A DNA stretch of 64,000 bases from Sphaerolaimus hirsutus (lineage: Eukaryota; Nematoda; Chromadorea; Monhysterida; Sphaerolaimidae). Positions 17,929 to 29,877 of the stretch are shown one piece after another. Every line of letters begins with the position of its first letter. Within the stretch, counting starts at the first letter, position 1. Under the pieces are notes generated by a model. The model did no database searches. It was not told the DNA's origin and saw only the letters and a list, made by a program, of their open reading frames with translations. Location of the stretch: NCBI GenBank assembly GCA_964036195.1, contig OZ038460.1, positions 62,001-126,000 on the forward strand. Direction: 5' to 3'. Both the position numbers and the translations under genes were made by a program.

Positions 17929-20900
17929 GTATAATATCAGTTGAAATCAATGAAATGACAGCTAATTTGGAAGTGTCGAGAAAAATAGAATTCGCTGCAA
18001 TTGATGTCTCTAAGTCGATATTTCATTCAATTTTTCACTAAACTGAATTTTCGTGACATTTTAGCTGTAATTTCAATTGAAAAACATCTCTCAGTAGGCT
18101 AACTACCGTATTTCTTCGAAATACCACAGCCCATTAATCCACCCCCCCCCCCCCGCCTCGAAAAAACCCCATGTGTTTTCGAGCTAAGGAAAAAATACCC
18201 CCTCCCCCCCTAGAAATACCCCTCGTCTTGAATAATGTACATCATGTATTTTACACAATGTACATGACGTATTTATTGGGGTAAAATCTCGTAGTAGCTA
18301 TTATGTTCTAATATCTACATCTCATTTGGTGACATTTAATACCAGTTTTGGTATACTCGGCAGACCGCACGCTATGCATTTTTCGGAAGGAAACACTCCA
18401 TCATGACGTCTTCGTCAAAAATAAAAAAATTGTTCCAACAAAAAAGAAAAAGGGTTTCGGGAAAAAAACAGACCTTTTTCTTTTTTTAAAATATTTTTCT
18501 TGTTGTCAAAGTGCGTATACTCCGGTTACTTTACACCCTGCACGTGTGGTTCCCGCTGGAAGTGTGCCAACGATGGTGAACATATGCGAGTTTCATAAAA
18601 AGATGACAAAATTGATTGTTGTTATAATGTTATTCATTAACATATCACATCGATTATTTTTTTTCGTCTTTTTACGAAAGTCAACATGTTAAAAATCATT
18701 GGCACGCTTCCAACACGAGACATAAATCAGTGCGAGGGCAGAGTATCACGTACGCCTAGTATACATAAGTATCCAGCTCGCGCGTTATTGACTAAGACAT
18801 AAGTAATTTTGGGCAAATACTTTGCGGTCCTCCGAGTATACGTAAAAGCCCATTCTTTACAACGATATTTACGAAAATTTCTACGAAAAATTTTTACGAA
18901 AAACGAAATAATAACGCTACCCTCGAATAAGCCCCCCTCGTTTAACCCCCCTCAAAATTCTCACTCTGAAAAAATAAACTACCTGGGGGTATTTCGAGGT
19001 AATGGCGCAGCACACACTAGTTTACTAACGGTAAACTAAGAATTTGGTAAACTCATTTTGAGCGCATCTGAGTTTACCGAAATAAGCTGTTCGTCAACTA
19101 CAGTTAACGGAGATCAAAAATAACACATTCCGGTAAACTCAGATGCGTTCAGAAGCTAAAAAATGAGTTTACCAAATACTTAGTTTGTAAACTAGTGTGT
19201 GCAGCGGCAATACGGTATCCTCATTTCAAATCTAATATTTAAAAAGGTACATAATTCAATTTTTGTCCACCAGGGTCACGTGGACACAACTTCCGGCACA
19301 GTAGTCACAGAAAACTGCGTGACAACTTTGGGCGCTCCGGGCACGGGTGTGTCCATCGTGCACAGGGACGGCACCAAGTTGCTTTTATCTATGGATGACG
19401 ACACTCCCGCTTATAGACAGGTGAGTTCTGTTTGGAGTAGGTGCTTAATCATTGGGCTCTGTGTAGTGTTTATCATTTTTTTTGAATAATTTTTTTTACT
19501 CGAATAATCCCCCCCCCCCCCTTGAAGAAACACCCTCTTTTAGATCGGTGAGGTAAAAATAATTCCATAAGTTTAATACCGTATTTCTTCTAGTAGAATG
19601 GCAGCCTCAAATAGAACGGCACCTCCAATAGAACGGCAGGTAGAAATTGCATTGGAAGAGTGCAAGACACAACAACATAAAAATGGATGAAAAGAACGTT
19701 CAAAGCATTAAAATACCTAGACATTAAATCTCAAATTGATGCTCTGATAAAATACTAAAATATTGCTCAAGCTTCATTGAAAAATGGAGCTAATAAAAAA
19801 AAATGTGTGAAAAAATAGGACGGCAGTCTGCAGATACAATAGAACGGCAGGTAAAAAAGTTGACGAAAAAATAGAACTGCGTTCTTCTATTTCAAGAAAT
19901 ACGGTAATTACACCCTCAATGATGGAATAAAGATGTACATAAACCTAGGCAAATAAAATAGGTTAAATACCTAAAAGTCAGCGGACATTTCACCCTACAA
20001 AATCGGAGAGTTAGAATTCGCTCGTGAATAGAGCGAACAACGAAACTTGTGTCCCACGCGGACGCTAGAAATTGAAAAAGAAAATCATATTTAAAAAAAT
20101 GGACGTTTTGCTGCGTCCGTGCGTGCCGCGCCCTAGTTATCTACATTTTCAACGTTGGTCGTAAGGAATTTGACCGTTCAAACTACCGTTTTACCGTTCA
20201 AACTACCGTTTTTGTTTTAATTTTATTTTTCATTCGTTGGCTCCGTTCCAACAGAAGAGAACTTGGCAGCTGGCCAAAATTTCGTAATCCGCTATTAATA
20301 TGAATAAAATAGGCTCACAATAGCTATATAACCATGTATATAAACAAAAATAGCGATTATGAAGGTGGAAATTGGCAAAGCGAAGCAAATTTTAACGATT
20401 TTTAGCTAACTTTCAGTTTTCACTCTCATTTGTATAATACGCAACTGGTAACTGGGATAGGGGCCAAGTTTTCATACGTGACCCGATCTATTCCAATCGT
20501 TAAAATATAGCGTCACAATACCTAATGCCGTCATGCACTCTCCACTGGAGAGACTGACGCAAATGTTTGTAGGGCGATACGTCTGCCGACTTTATCTTTT
20601 TAAAAACCCATCGAAGTCAGACCAAGCAAAAAAAGCTGTGTCTGGTTCGATTTTCATTGAATGCAAATGCAGCACATCCGGTGTGCAACTATGCAGTCGA
20701 ATGTGCACTACCAGTACGGGCATAATGTGTACCGTATTTCCTCGAAATACCCCCCCCCTCGAAATACTCCCCCTCAAAATGGGCACTATGAAATACAAAA
20801 CCCCCCTCGAAATACCCCCCCCCCCAATTGAGTGTAAAGAGAACGTCAATGACAAAAGCTGCGGTTATTAGTACTGGGAGATCAAAAAATTTCTGGCAAA

Positions 20901-21657
20901 ATAATAACCCCCATCTAATTACCCCCCTCGAAATACACCCCTCAAAAATCTCACTCTGAAAAAATAAACCCCGTGGGGGTATTTCAAGGAAATACGGTAT
21001 GTAGTGTGATAAAAACATGCTTTCAAATTTTGAAGATTCCCCCCTCACAAAGTTTTGGCTTAATTCCTAAAAATGATGAATCTGTTTTGGACCCATTCAG
21101 GTCTTTTGGACCCATTCAGGTCTTTTGGAATGAATTTTTATGTCCATCAGTAGTTATTCTTATTCCAGTAAACTAAATTACACTAACAGCATATTCAACA
21201 GTTTGGAAATTTCAGGTGTAAATACTTTGTGCTTCATTGCTCTCACTTATGGTGAATTTATTGAATTCACAATTATGCATGTGACTTTATTCATCAAAAT
21301 ATGATAACATTCCATGTAGGTAAATATAGTGTTCAACCTACTCAGCATGGTTATCTGGACATTTATTAATTTCTTATCAAAATAAAAATTGCCTCTATAA
21401 GAAACAGCAACTAGGTAGTTTTAAGTGTTTTCAAATTCCAGACATTTCCTGATGGAACAAAAATTATATACTGTGATGGTGCTTCAATAATCAAGAAGGC
21501 AGACGGCACAAAATTGCTCAAGTCCTGTGATGGAGATGTTTTGATGGCAAGGAATAAAGCTGGACAAAAAATGCTTCATGTTAGAGGTGCAGCCAGTATT
21601 GCTTCTAGAGCAGATGGGTGCAAAATGCTCTACATGGATGATAATGTTACTGGATGA
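17839..21657 (+). CDS. Small three-exon gene, DG(T/C)K beta-hairpin repeat protein
   Basis: Exons 17839-17928, 19274-19420 and 21442-21657 join in phase 0 to give about 150 residues. The N-terminal part is acidic (MELHKLGLSNCDDYDIDVDE). The rest is a chain of short hairpin-like units: HRDGTKLLLSMDD, FPDGTKIIYCDG, KADGTKLLKSCDG, RADGCKMLYMDD, then TGA. The repeating DGT pattern recalls the C-terminal domain of TCP10/CPAP proteins and axonemal SPAG17-type repeats, but I cannot assign it to either; a structural or ciliary role is only a guess. Splice sites CAG|GTATAA, CACCAG, CAG|GTGAGT and TTCCAG. The second intron holds several MITEs. Exons 2 and 3 are well supported. Exon 1 and the start codon are less so, and there may be further 5' exons. 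Confidence 0.65.
18104..18260. repeat. C-rich TA-type MITE fragment
   Basis: ACCGTATTTCTTCGAAATAC followed by poly-C and CTCGAAAAAACCCC; no matching right end. Confidence 0.5.
18352..18841. repeat. MITE, ends TATACTCGG(C/A)(A/G)GACCGCA
   Basis: TATACTCGGCAGACCGCACG at the left and GCGGTCCTCCGAGTATA at the right. Related copies at 32877-33112 and 48698-48946 share the AACACTCCATCATGACGTC and GTTGGAAGTGTGCC-type blocks. Lies in the first intron of the hairpin-repeat gene. Confidence 0.7.
19012..19203. repeat. MITE, ends GCACACACTAGTTTAC
   Basis: GCACACACTAGTTTACTAAC at the left and GTAAACTAGTGTGTGC at the right, with GAGTTTACCGAAAT arms. Ends about 70 bp before the second exon of the hairpin-repeat gene. 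Confidence 0.65.
19274..19420 (+). CDS. Hairpin-repeat gene, exon 2
   Basis: Acceptor TTGTCCACCAG and donor CAG|GTGAGT, 49 codons, phase 0 to 0. Encodes GHVDTTSGTVVTENCVTTLG then VSIVHRDGTKLLLSMDDDT. Confidence 0.75.
19582..19907. repeat. MITE with TAGAACGGCA repeats
   Basis: Ends TACCGTATTTCTTCTAGTAG and TTTCAAGAAATACGGTA, several AATAGAACGGCA units inside. Related fragments at 23.2 and 34.5 kb. Confidence 0.6.
20731..20999. repeat. TA-flanked MITE pair, ends ACCGTATTTCCTCGAAATAC
   Basis: ACCGTATTTCCTCGAAATAC on the left and GGAAATACGGTA on the right, with poly-C tracts and CTCACTCTGAAAAAATAAAC inside. Two partial copies appear merged. Inserted in the second intron of the small hairpin-repeat gene. 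Confidence 0.65.
21442..21657 (+). CDS. Hairpin-repeat gene, last exon
   Basis: Acceptor CAAATTCCAG; 71 codons and TGA. Three DG(T/C)K units. Codon use is more AT-rich than in exon 2. Confidence 0.78.
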   Translation, partial: TFPDGTKIIYCDGASIIKKADGTKLLKSCDGDVLMARNKAGQKMLHVRGAASIASRADGCKMLYMDDNVTG

Positions 21658-22486
21658 GTATCAAAAAATACCTTGTATGAATTGGTGATTTTAGATATAA
21701 AATACTTTTGCATAATCATTTTTTATTGTATATTAGGTATACATACATGTTTTTTTGTTTTCTAAAAATATAATTATTTTTTTCTTTAATTTGTCTCAAT
21801 GAAATGTAAATGTGAAATTTTCTGTCACTGCACTGCTATTTGATTAATATAATATCTTATGTGTGATACTCAATTTCAGCTAATTGACACATGTAGCTGG
21901 TCACTATTAGCATTCTGACCAATAGCCCATTCCAATTTATGGGCAAAGTCAATCAGATCATGAGCATGACAGAAATTGCATGTTGCCAAGGCTGATGTTC
22001 AAGTCTAACACTCATACTTAAGTGATGTACACTTTACCTGTAACCAAATGCTTTACTTACATGCTTATTTGTCTAAATGCTGGCAAAGCGTAAATGGATA
22101 CATTTACATGCATTGCAAAAGTACAATATTCCAAATTGTGAAATGCCAAAAACTAAAATATTGAAACATGTTTTATTAATAACAATGCCAATTTTATGGA
22201 TGTTTGATTGGATGTTGTACCATATTTCTATTGAAAGTGCCATTCTAGTGAAGGCTTCTGTTTTTTTCCACCATATTTTTTACACATTTTTCTTGTGGTT
22301 TAGTTTTTTTAATGAAACTTGAGCAACATTTATTTATGTAAATCAGAACATCAATTCAAATGAAACAGGATATGGCATAAAATAGGTTTCTTACTCATTG
22401 TTTTGAACACTTTGAACCTCTTTGCTGTCTACTTTTGGCTTATTTTTGTGTTTTGGCACTCTTCCTGGCATAATTTAAACCTGTCA
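21658..22486. other. AT-rich 3' flank, no gene seen
   Basis: Downstream of the hairpin-repeat stop codon. No coding stretch with splice sites was recognised and no AATAAA lies close to the stop. Confidence 0.5.
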
Positions 22487-23181
22487 GGTAGATTCTGGAT
22501 GAACATCTCCGCAATGAACATCTTCACCGATGAACATCAATTGAGATGATCATTCATACATAGTGGATGATCATCGGTAAATAATGCTGAACACCTGATG
22601 ACCATACAAAAGCTAATGTACCGATGAACATCTCACGTGACGTGTGCGTCTGTTGTAACCTAAATATGTCGGCAACGGTCAAAGTTCAAAGCTTAATTCA
22701 TCATCCATCTGTGGCGTTTTTTGGAATGCACGCCACATGCAACAGGCGTCAATTTCAAACGTGCAGTGACATGAGCAATGGAGTTTTATCTCAGGTGAAC
22801 TTCAGTTACTTTATTTTTTCATTCATTATTTTCTGTCGCTGTTTTTTGAATTACAAATAATCTTATTTACATCATATCAAATGAGCAAATTCATGTTCAT
22901 TACCTATAGGCCAAATTGTTCAATGACAGTACAATATGGCCAAATTGTCCAAATTGTACAGTACAATACGGCTTGCACTCAATTCTCTTTGTACTACATA
23001 ATCCACATTGTCTGCTTAGATCTGACCGCATGCACTGAATACATGTGGGGAGTGGGATGTTCATCAGTACATTGAAGATGTTCATCAATACACGAGAGGT
23101 AATGAACATCTCACACTGTAGGATGATCATTCATACCTGGGTGGGGATGTTCATTGCGGAGATGTTCATCAGTACCCTCCC
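22487..23181. mobile_element. MITE with GATGAACATC repeats and 8-bp duplication
   Basis: Perfect duplication ACCTGTCA (22479-22486, 23182-23189). Subterminal units GATGAACATCTCCGC and complement are repeated at both ends; the middle holds another small palindrome (AAATTGTTCAATGACAGTAC). Confidence 0.75.
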
Positions 23182-23699
23182 ACCTGTCATTCCATTGGAG
23201 ACTGCCATACTATTGGATGCTGTTGTTCTAGATAGTGTGAGTTGAAAAAAGCCGAAACCTGCTGTTCAATTAGAAATTCCCTTTCTATTGGAGGCATGCC
23301 ACACTATTTGAAGAAATATGGTAAATACTAGTGTTACCTACAGTAACAAAAATATAAAAAAAGCATTTGGTTCCTAGGTATATTATGTAGTTAATAGTTA
23401 ATAGGACTATGCTGCAAAGTGCAAATCTTTCTGTATGTGTAAAGTTCGTAAAAATAAAAGCATTTGTGTGTAAATGTAATGTGGCGATTTTCATTTGGTT
23501 GAGCAACACACTGAGGAAACAAAGTTAAACCATCGATGCGGAAAATCCGACAGTTGTTGTTATTTTTCAATTGCTATTTATACAGTTATTATTTTCTCAT
23601 TTTATCGAGCAACAAATGCTAAAATTGCCAAAAAAAAGTACCCAAAGTATTTTCCCCCAAAGCCATCTACACTTTCCCAACTCAGTCCCAAAGTACTCC

Positions 23700-24258
23700 A
23701 TCACAGCGCACACCCACACTATCGATCGTCTGGCGCGGCGGCGCGGGGGGGGGACTCAGCTGTGCGGCAACCTCCCCCCACCCACTCGCTCCACGGCGGC
23801 GCAGACGCGTCTGCTGGCGGCTGCATTTGGGGGGGGGGGCGGTTGTTTCGCGCCCGCCCGCCGCGAGAGCTGTTGCCTTGCCCCCGCTGCTGCACCCACC
23901 GCTGCAGTACGGTGTGGTTCAGGTTTTTTTCTGCTCGATTTTTTTGAGCCGTTTAGATTTTGTACTCGAAATTATCACGGTCGGCTCATCAATCCTGACT
24001 CCGCCTTTCACGGCCGCTCATCCAAAAAAACTCGTCTAAAATCGGCCTTCCCTGGCCCACCATGAGGCGCCATTGAGAGAGCGGGCGCCATACAGCGGCG
24101 CGGCGTGGCGCGCGGCCGCCGCTCGCGCGTTGGTTTCAGTCGTCAGTGCGGCGCACACATTCTACAGCGTAGGCGCGGCGGCACGCACACGGCGGGCGTA
24201 CCAGCCCCCCAGTGGTGGGCCGGCGCCGGTCACGCGCGCGCGCCCGGTAGACGGACTG
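23700..24258 (+). promoter_or_regulatory. GC/CpG-rich patch, possible promoter and non-coding 5' exon
   Basis: Sharp change from AT-rich DNA to CpG-rich DNA with GGCGCC-type motifs and poly-G. It contains GGTTTCAGTCGTCAGTGCGG, which resembles a TCAGT initiator. It ends at an introner donor (ACGGACTG|GTGCCAGT). Frames are open but low in information, so I read it as untranslated. It might serve a plus-strand gene such as the zinc-finger gene 16 kb away; this is speculative. Confidence 0.35.
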
Positions 24259-24578
24259 GTGCCAGTCCCAGACCCTGTAAAATGCATTGTGAAATGTCAA
24301 ATGTCATGCAGAGTGTCAAGTAAAATGCCCGGTAAAATGGCGACTCGGTTTTTGACTTTTGACACTTTGCATGACACTTGACATTTTGCAGGGCATTTTA
24401 CAGGGTTTGGGACTGCTTCCTGGCACTGGCGCTGTTCACAGTCGCATTTCGCAGGGCATTTTACATGACATTTGACACTTTACAGGGCATTTTACATGAC
24501 ATTTGACACTTTACAGGGCATTTTACATGACATTTGACACTTTACAGGGCATTTTACATAGCCTGGGATTGCCCCCAG
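24259..24578 (+). mobile_element. Introner-family copy on the plus strand, 320 bp, GT-AG
   Basis: Starts GTGCCAGTCCCAGACCCTG after ACGGACTG and ends GGGATTGCCCCCAG before GCGCCCTGCTCG, so it is a ready-made plus-strand intron. It is longer than the DOP1 copies because its right part carries three 31-bp tandem units starting at 24454, 24485 and 24516, each containing CATTTTACATGACATTTGAC. Flanking GC-rich DNA could be non-coding 5' exon of a plus-strand gene (inference). Confidence 0.65.
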
Positions 24579-27500
24579 GCGCCCTGCTCGCGCTTGTCAT
24601 CGTCCACGGCGCTGACCTTGTGCTGCTGCTGCAGCTGTACCTTGACCGGACCGGGGCGGCACGTTGTCGCGCCGCTTTTGATTGGATGAGGTTTTTTTGG
24701 GTGGTTTGTGATTGCGATGGGTCTTTTGCGCGTAGTTGGCTGATTTTTTTGGTCAATTTTGTCGCTTTTAATTTGTCACTGCAGTTGGGTTCACAGTTCA
24801 CGGGATTAGAAACTTTTAGAGGGTTTTTATTCAAAACATTAGAGGATTTTTTCAAAACCTTTAGAGCCTGTCACCGCCGAATAAAATATAAAATCGTAAT
24901 AAATTCTGCGTCGCTGCCCTTGTTTGGTCACAGCGCGGGGGCCCCCGCTTTGCGTCACACGGCCGTCTGCTGCCAGCGACGATAGCAAACCATTGGGATT
25001 TTTAAAAAAGTTTTTTCCTGAGGTTTATTTTCCAAAAGTAGTTTTGGTATTTTTAGATTTTTTTCTTCATAAAATTATTCCATTTCCAAAATTTTCTGGT
25101 GCATTTTGAAAAGATTTTTATGTTGTTACCTTTCAAGTTCTTACCATGAACACATTTGCACATTTTTGTTCTACTGCTATGAACTGATCAATGTGAAATT
25201 GACATTTTGAATTGTATTTCTGCAGTTTGTACACATTTTTAACCAAAATACTGAAAAAATGAGGAAATACCTTTCTAATTTCAGAATTTTCAAACTTTTC
25301 TAGAAAAATGGATTTTCAAGTGTTTTTAGTGGTGATACAAAAATTTTGGTGATAATAAAATTTGAAAACTTTTTGTGAAACAAAATTTGAAAATCGAAAA
25401 TTCAAAAAATTTAATTTTCCAATTTTCGTTTGCCATCGTTAGCTGGTAGCGCCCCGTTCCCTTTCGCTCTGACCGTGCCCTTTGTGCGCCGGTTGGATGG
25501 TCGGGCTGTGTCGCGGATTCAATGTGTTCGATTCCCAGCTAGAATGGAAAAACTGCACAAATCGCTAACTCGTGGGTTTTGCAAGTGGATTGCAGCCGAT
25601 TTGTGCCGTTGCCCAGCACTCGCCAGTTTGCTGCCGAAATTTCAATTTTTTGGAAAACTCCTGATCAGCTTTAAATGCAGTTTACCGGAATGAGGTGACG
25701 CTCAACTGCTATTGACCCATTCCGGTGAACTCAAGTGCATTAAAAGCCGATGTATGAATTTTCCAAATTTTTAAACATCGCCAGACAGCTAGTGAGTGTA
25801 GGCGCATCGGCTGGCCTTTATCGACAGGCAAATAATTTCGCAATCCGTCGCTTTTTGTCGATTTTTGCCACTCATTTTACGCGCCGTTCCCCCACGTTGT
25901 GAACTTTCGGCCGCGACCGCATCTGCTGCCATTTTCAATGGCAACATTTTGCCAGTGCGAAGTGAGTACGTTTTCGGGGGGGGGGGGGGGGGCGCCCCCC
26001 GTCCAAAAACCATTCGCATTTGCGCGTTTTCGCATGGCTCGCCGCCGCGCAGTTTTACGTTGCAACTTTTTTTTTGTTGCGCGCCGGCGGCGTGTGACGG
26101 CCGTCCGGCCGCCGGCGTGTATTTTATTGGGTCCGATTTTTTCCGGCGCGGCGGCGCTATTTCCGCTGCCGCCGGGTGATAACATCCGCCAAATCTGATC
26201 GAAGCATAGCTGTTTTCGATCGCGAAAATTTGCCGCTGCCGCGGTATTTTTGGCCGGCACAAAGGTGTAGTTAAGTTCGGTTATTTTAACGCGCCCTCGC
26301 TGCGAATATACTTTTTATTTTGGGTCACATTTTGGTGGGCCCCATAATTTTCTCTGTCTGGAGATTTACTGTCTACTTATGTAAAGGAAAAGCGTCACAT
26401 GTTCACCCCGGCTCAAACAGATCTTTGTCGCAACTTTTACTTCCACATTATTTCCCTACCGTTAATAGTGGATTTTAAAAGTAACCTATACCTGAATCTA
26501 TGTAAAAAAATTTTACGATCCCGTTTGCCGTGTTAAAAATATCTGAAAAGTGGTAAAAACTGAAATTTTGGTGTCACAATTTACCTCCAATAGTAGTTAT
26601 GCATTGATACTTATTTAAAGTGTTTTCCGGGGGTCTGCATACAGCCAGTGCTAAACCTCCAACACTTGTTTGTTGTTCAAAGTACCCATTAGACATGCAG
26701 CCCGCCAGACATCCACTGCCAACAAGACATCATTTCCCCTGCGTTGGCACTATCAGTTTCCCCTGCTCAAAGTGTACAATGTGCACCCCTTGACTACAAA
26801 CAAAAGTACATAAATACATATTCCAACATACAGAAAGTATTTATCAACAATAGGTAGCTTGCATCATGCCGAGTACCACTGAACGACTGGCACAGCCTAC
26901 CAATTTGTGTAAACAGTAGGTGGTTTAGGCTATTGCAGTGGGTCATTCACGTGGGCACAGCATACAACACTGTATTATGGCTGTAACAGCTTTCCATTTA
27001 CTAGAATGCCATTCATGGAAGCTGGAAGTCATATTGGTTGGATTTATGAATGCATGGAATGGCATGTGCATGTAAATATAATAAATATGCATGTGTGCAG
27101 GGCTTGTGGTGTGTGACAAATGACATAATGTGGGATTATTTTTGTGCTGTCAGTTACTAGCAATGTGGCATCAGGCGCTCTGGTTACAATTTTGCAGGTT
27201 CTCAAGTGACAAAGTGGTAAGTGAATAGTCAAGTAAAAGTAAACTTATGTCACAAACAAGTTTCTGAATGAATATACTTGTCAATTATAGATACAGTTGT
27301 CTCTTGACTTACAAGTCTTCATGTCACTTGTGTACATGGAGTATTGGTCCCTGTTATTTTGTTTTATAAATATTGCTTGTGCTGTAAATAGTGTTCATGC
27401 TGTATGATATTAGTAAACAATGATAAAACACCCCACCATTACTAATTGGACATGGTTCCTAGATTTTTGGTTCATACTGCACTTCAATTTTGTATTCTAA

Positions 27501-28210
27501 AACATATTTAGAATTTCTTTGATAATATAATTTGATTTGAAGTATTTATGCTCATTTTTCACAGTCAGTAGGCATATGTACAAATGCCCATTTACATTTT
27601 CAGACATGAAATAATTCATGTGTAGCCTACATTTATTTGAGGGAAATGTGTCTGCAGCAGCCATGCACATGCCCCCTACACTTATCTTTCCAATCAATAG
27701 ATTCAAGTATCCTACTATATATCGTTACCACAAGACATCGGCGGAAAAGACATCCACACTGTGGAAATCCCACTTGATTTTCTGGCAATGAGATGTACTT
27801 TTTTTCTTCATTGCCACGGCATTCAGTGCGTGTGCATTCGGTCAGTACAACAATGGCAAACTATCTGAAAAAAGTATTTCAATTTTAAGTGTTTTTATTT
27901 TTATCTTTGATGAGTTTTCAAATTCATCCTATAATGCTTTTCGATGTTGTATTTATGATATTAATAAAGTTTTTTTCTGTGGATACTACACTCGTTTTTA
28001 TCTTAATCACAAGGCCATCACAACCAGTGTACCTATATCTATTCTGTGTAAGCAATACACTTATTTTTGACCTAAAATATTTAGCAACAACAAAAATAAA
28101 AAATGGTTTTCAAAATTCATTTTTTTGAATTCTGTAAAAACGTCTATAATTTGATAATTTTCTCCCGCTGCGAAAAAAAACAAAAACCACAAAAAAATAA
28201 AAATACTTAA
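24579..28210. other. Gene-poor stretch with GC-rich patch at 25.4-26.3 kb
   Basis: Sequence just after the introner acceptor (24579-24690) is GC-rich and could be exonic. The patch 25430-26280 has CpG-rich DNA and a poly-G run at 25977 but no convincing protein. From 26280 to 28140 the DNA is AT-rich with no repeat or coding signal that I recognise. Confidence 0.4.
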
Positions 28211-28223
28211 TTAATAATTAATT

Positions 28224-28675
28224 TTGCCATCTACCATCATTAGTCTGGCGGGCGGGCGCCCTTTCTCGTGTACAGCAGCCGCAACAGCATGGGGAATTTG
28301 CCCACTGCACGTATTTCTTCTGCATGCGGTCGTGATTGTGGCGCGCGCCTGTTTTTGTACGGCCCCTCGTTTCACGGTGTGGTCCGGTGCGATTTCGGTT
28401 GCGCTGGTTCGGAAATCTGAGGTTTCTGTGTATTTTAGTTTGTCCCTGTGTCGATGAACTCTGGCGGCGGTTCCGCTAGTGGACAAGTGAAGAGAGAAGT
28501 GGTAGGTGAAGGAAAGACTTCAGTCAAGTGAGAAAACTTTTAAGTGACAATATTACACTTATACAAGTAAACCTTTAAGTGACAAGCATTATCCTTTACA
28601 ACTTCATGAGTTTACTTGTCACTTCACCCTCAGACTTGACCACTTGTCAACTTACGGAAATGCATCCTGGTCTTG
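28224..28675. repeat. GC patch followed by a GTTCCGC-ended element
   Basis: 28224-28470 is moderately CpG-rich without a recognisable product. 28471-28672 is an element with ends CGGTTCCGCTAGTGGACAAG and CTTGACCACTTGTCAACTTAC, arms of AAGTGACAAG units. Confidence 0.45.
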
Positions 28676-28839
28676 TATTATTTCTAGTGGACGACATCAG
28701 ACAAACATCGGGCGACGTTTTTTTTATTTTTCTCACACGTAAAATGTACATAAATACATTGCGTTCGAAGTAAAATAAGTTTCGAAAACAACAACACGTG
28801 AAGCGGGCGACCAAAATCTGGACAAAGTTCATACTGGCT

Positions 28840-29028
28840 CTACGCACACTAGTTTTCAACAGAAATCTGAAAACTCGCAAATCATATTTGAACGCATTTC
28901 AGTTTACCGGAATGATGTGACCGTTAACCGCAATTGATGGGGTTTTAAGATAACTCATTTCGGTCAACTCAAGTGCATTCAAAGCTGTTTTTTGAGTTTC
29001 CAAAGTTTCGGAAAACTAGTGTGTGTAA
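28840..29028. repeat. MITE, ends CTACGCACACTAGTTTTC
   Basis: CTACGCACACTAGTTTTCAAC and GAAAACTAGTGTGTG with TTTGAACGCATTTCAGTTTA arms. Same superfamily as 43041-43235 and 54107-54276. Confidence 0.65.
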
Positions 29029-29364
29029 GCACATTGTGCCGTGTTACATTACTTCCCTCGATGCGGCAAAAAGTAGTCACGCGCTGTGTTTTCACGGTGA
29101 AATTGCACTGTATTATGAAAACGGGCCTCTATTCTGCTGCAAATGCGTCGAACTTCACTCTTCCATTCTCTACGACGAATAAAATATCACGCAATTATAT
29201 TTATCGCTGTACATTTTGAAGTTTATCGGTCCTCGGTTTATGTTTTTTTGGCATTTTACGACCATTTTCTATGTTTTGAGTCCTTGCAAATACATTTATG
29301 CAAATTCATTTTTTTCGCGGATTTCTTTTTCACCCCCCTCCGCAACCCCCACAAAACTCGAATG

Positions 29365-29877
29365 CATAGTGTTGTTAAAACGTATTTACGTTTACTCGAT
29401 AATTACGTATACTCGAGTACTGTGTAAATACGCGACGTTTACTATTCCCCCCGAAAAAATACAGGTACTCACTTACTCGCGTACTTTTTAAAAGTACGCG
29501 AGTGCATAAAACGTATTTTAAGGGACAGAAATTCCCATCATAGGACGTTTTCCTATGATATACTTATTACGAGAGAAAAACACATATTTGATTTATCTGA
29601 TGTGTGTTTGATGAATAAAAATTGAAAAAGAAAAAAATACGTTTTTTTGTGAGAAAAATAAACTCTTTTACGTTTTCTGTGCGAAAAATCGTTTTCACGT
29701 TTTCCCTGAAAAAATACTCGTTTTACGTTTTCTTTGAAAAATTTATTTTACTCACCGTTTACGCAGTGTAAAAGTAAAAAATTATACTTTGCGTTTTCCG
29801 TACTCATGTGCGAGTAAAATAAAAATTCTTTACGTTTACGTTTACTTTAAAAAAGTTCAGTACTTTTAACAACTCTG
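29365..29877. mobile_element. hAT-type MITE, ends (CA)-GAGTTGTTAAAA, ACGTAAACG core
   Basis: Ends CATAGTGTTGTTAAAACG and GTACTTTTAACAACTCTG; flanks CTCGAATG / CTCGAATA match at 7 of 8. The body is dense in TTTACGTTTACT, AAAACGT and complement. Confidence 0.8.

Noticed and set aside
22487..23181. Repeated GATGAACATC units considered as a CRISPR-like array
   Set aside because: The units are inverted at the two ends, irregularly spaced, and bounded by an 8-bp duplication, so this is a MITE in a eukaryotic genome.
23495..24985. Long open frames on the plus strand through 23.5-25.0 kb
   Set aside because: They run through poly-G, an introner copy and tandem repeats, with no recognisable domain. 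Open frames in GC-rich DNA are expected by chance.
25450..25555. Possible tRNA-like sequence (GTGTTCGATTCCCAGC)
   Set aside because: Only the B-box-like word is present; no cloverleaf could be drawn.
25789..26262. Overlapping open frames of 100-157 codons on both strands
   Set aside because: Both strands are open in the same CpG-rich patch and the peptides are low-complexity (poly-Gly, Ala, Arg). No splice sites fit.
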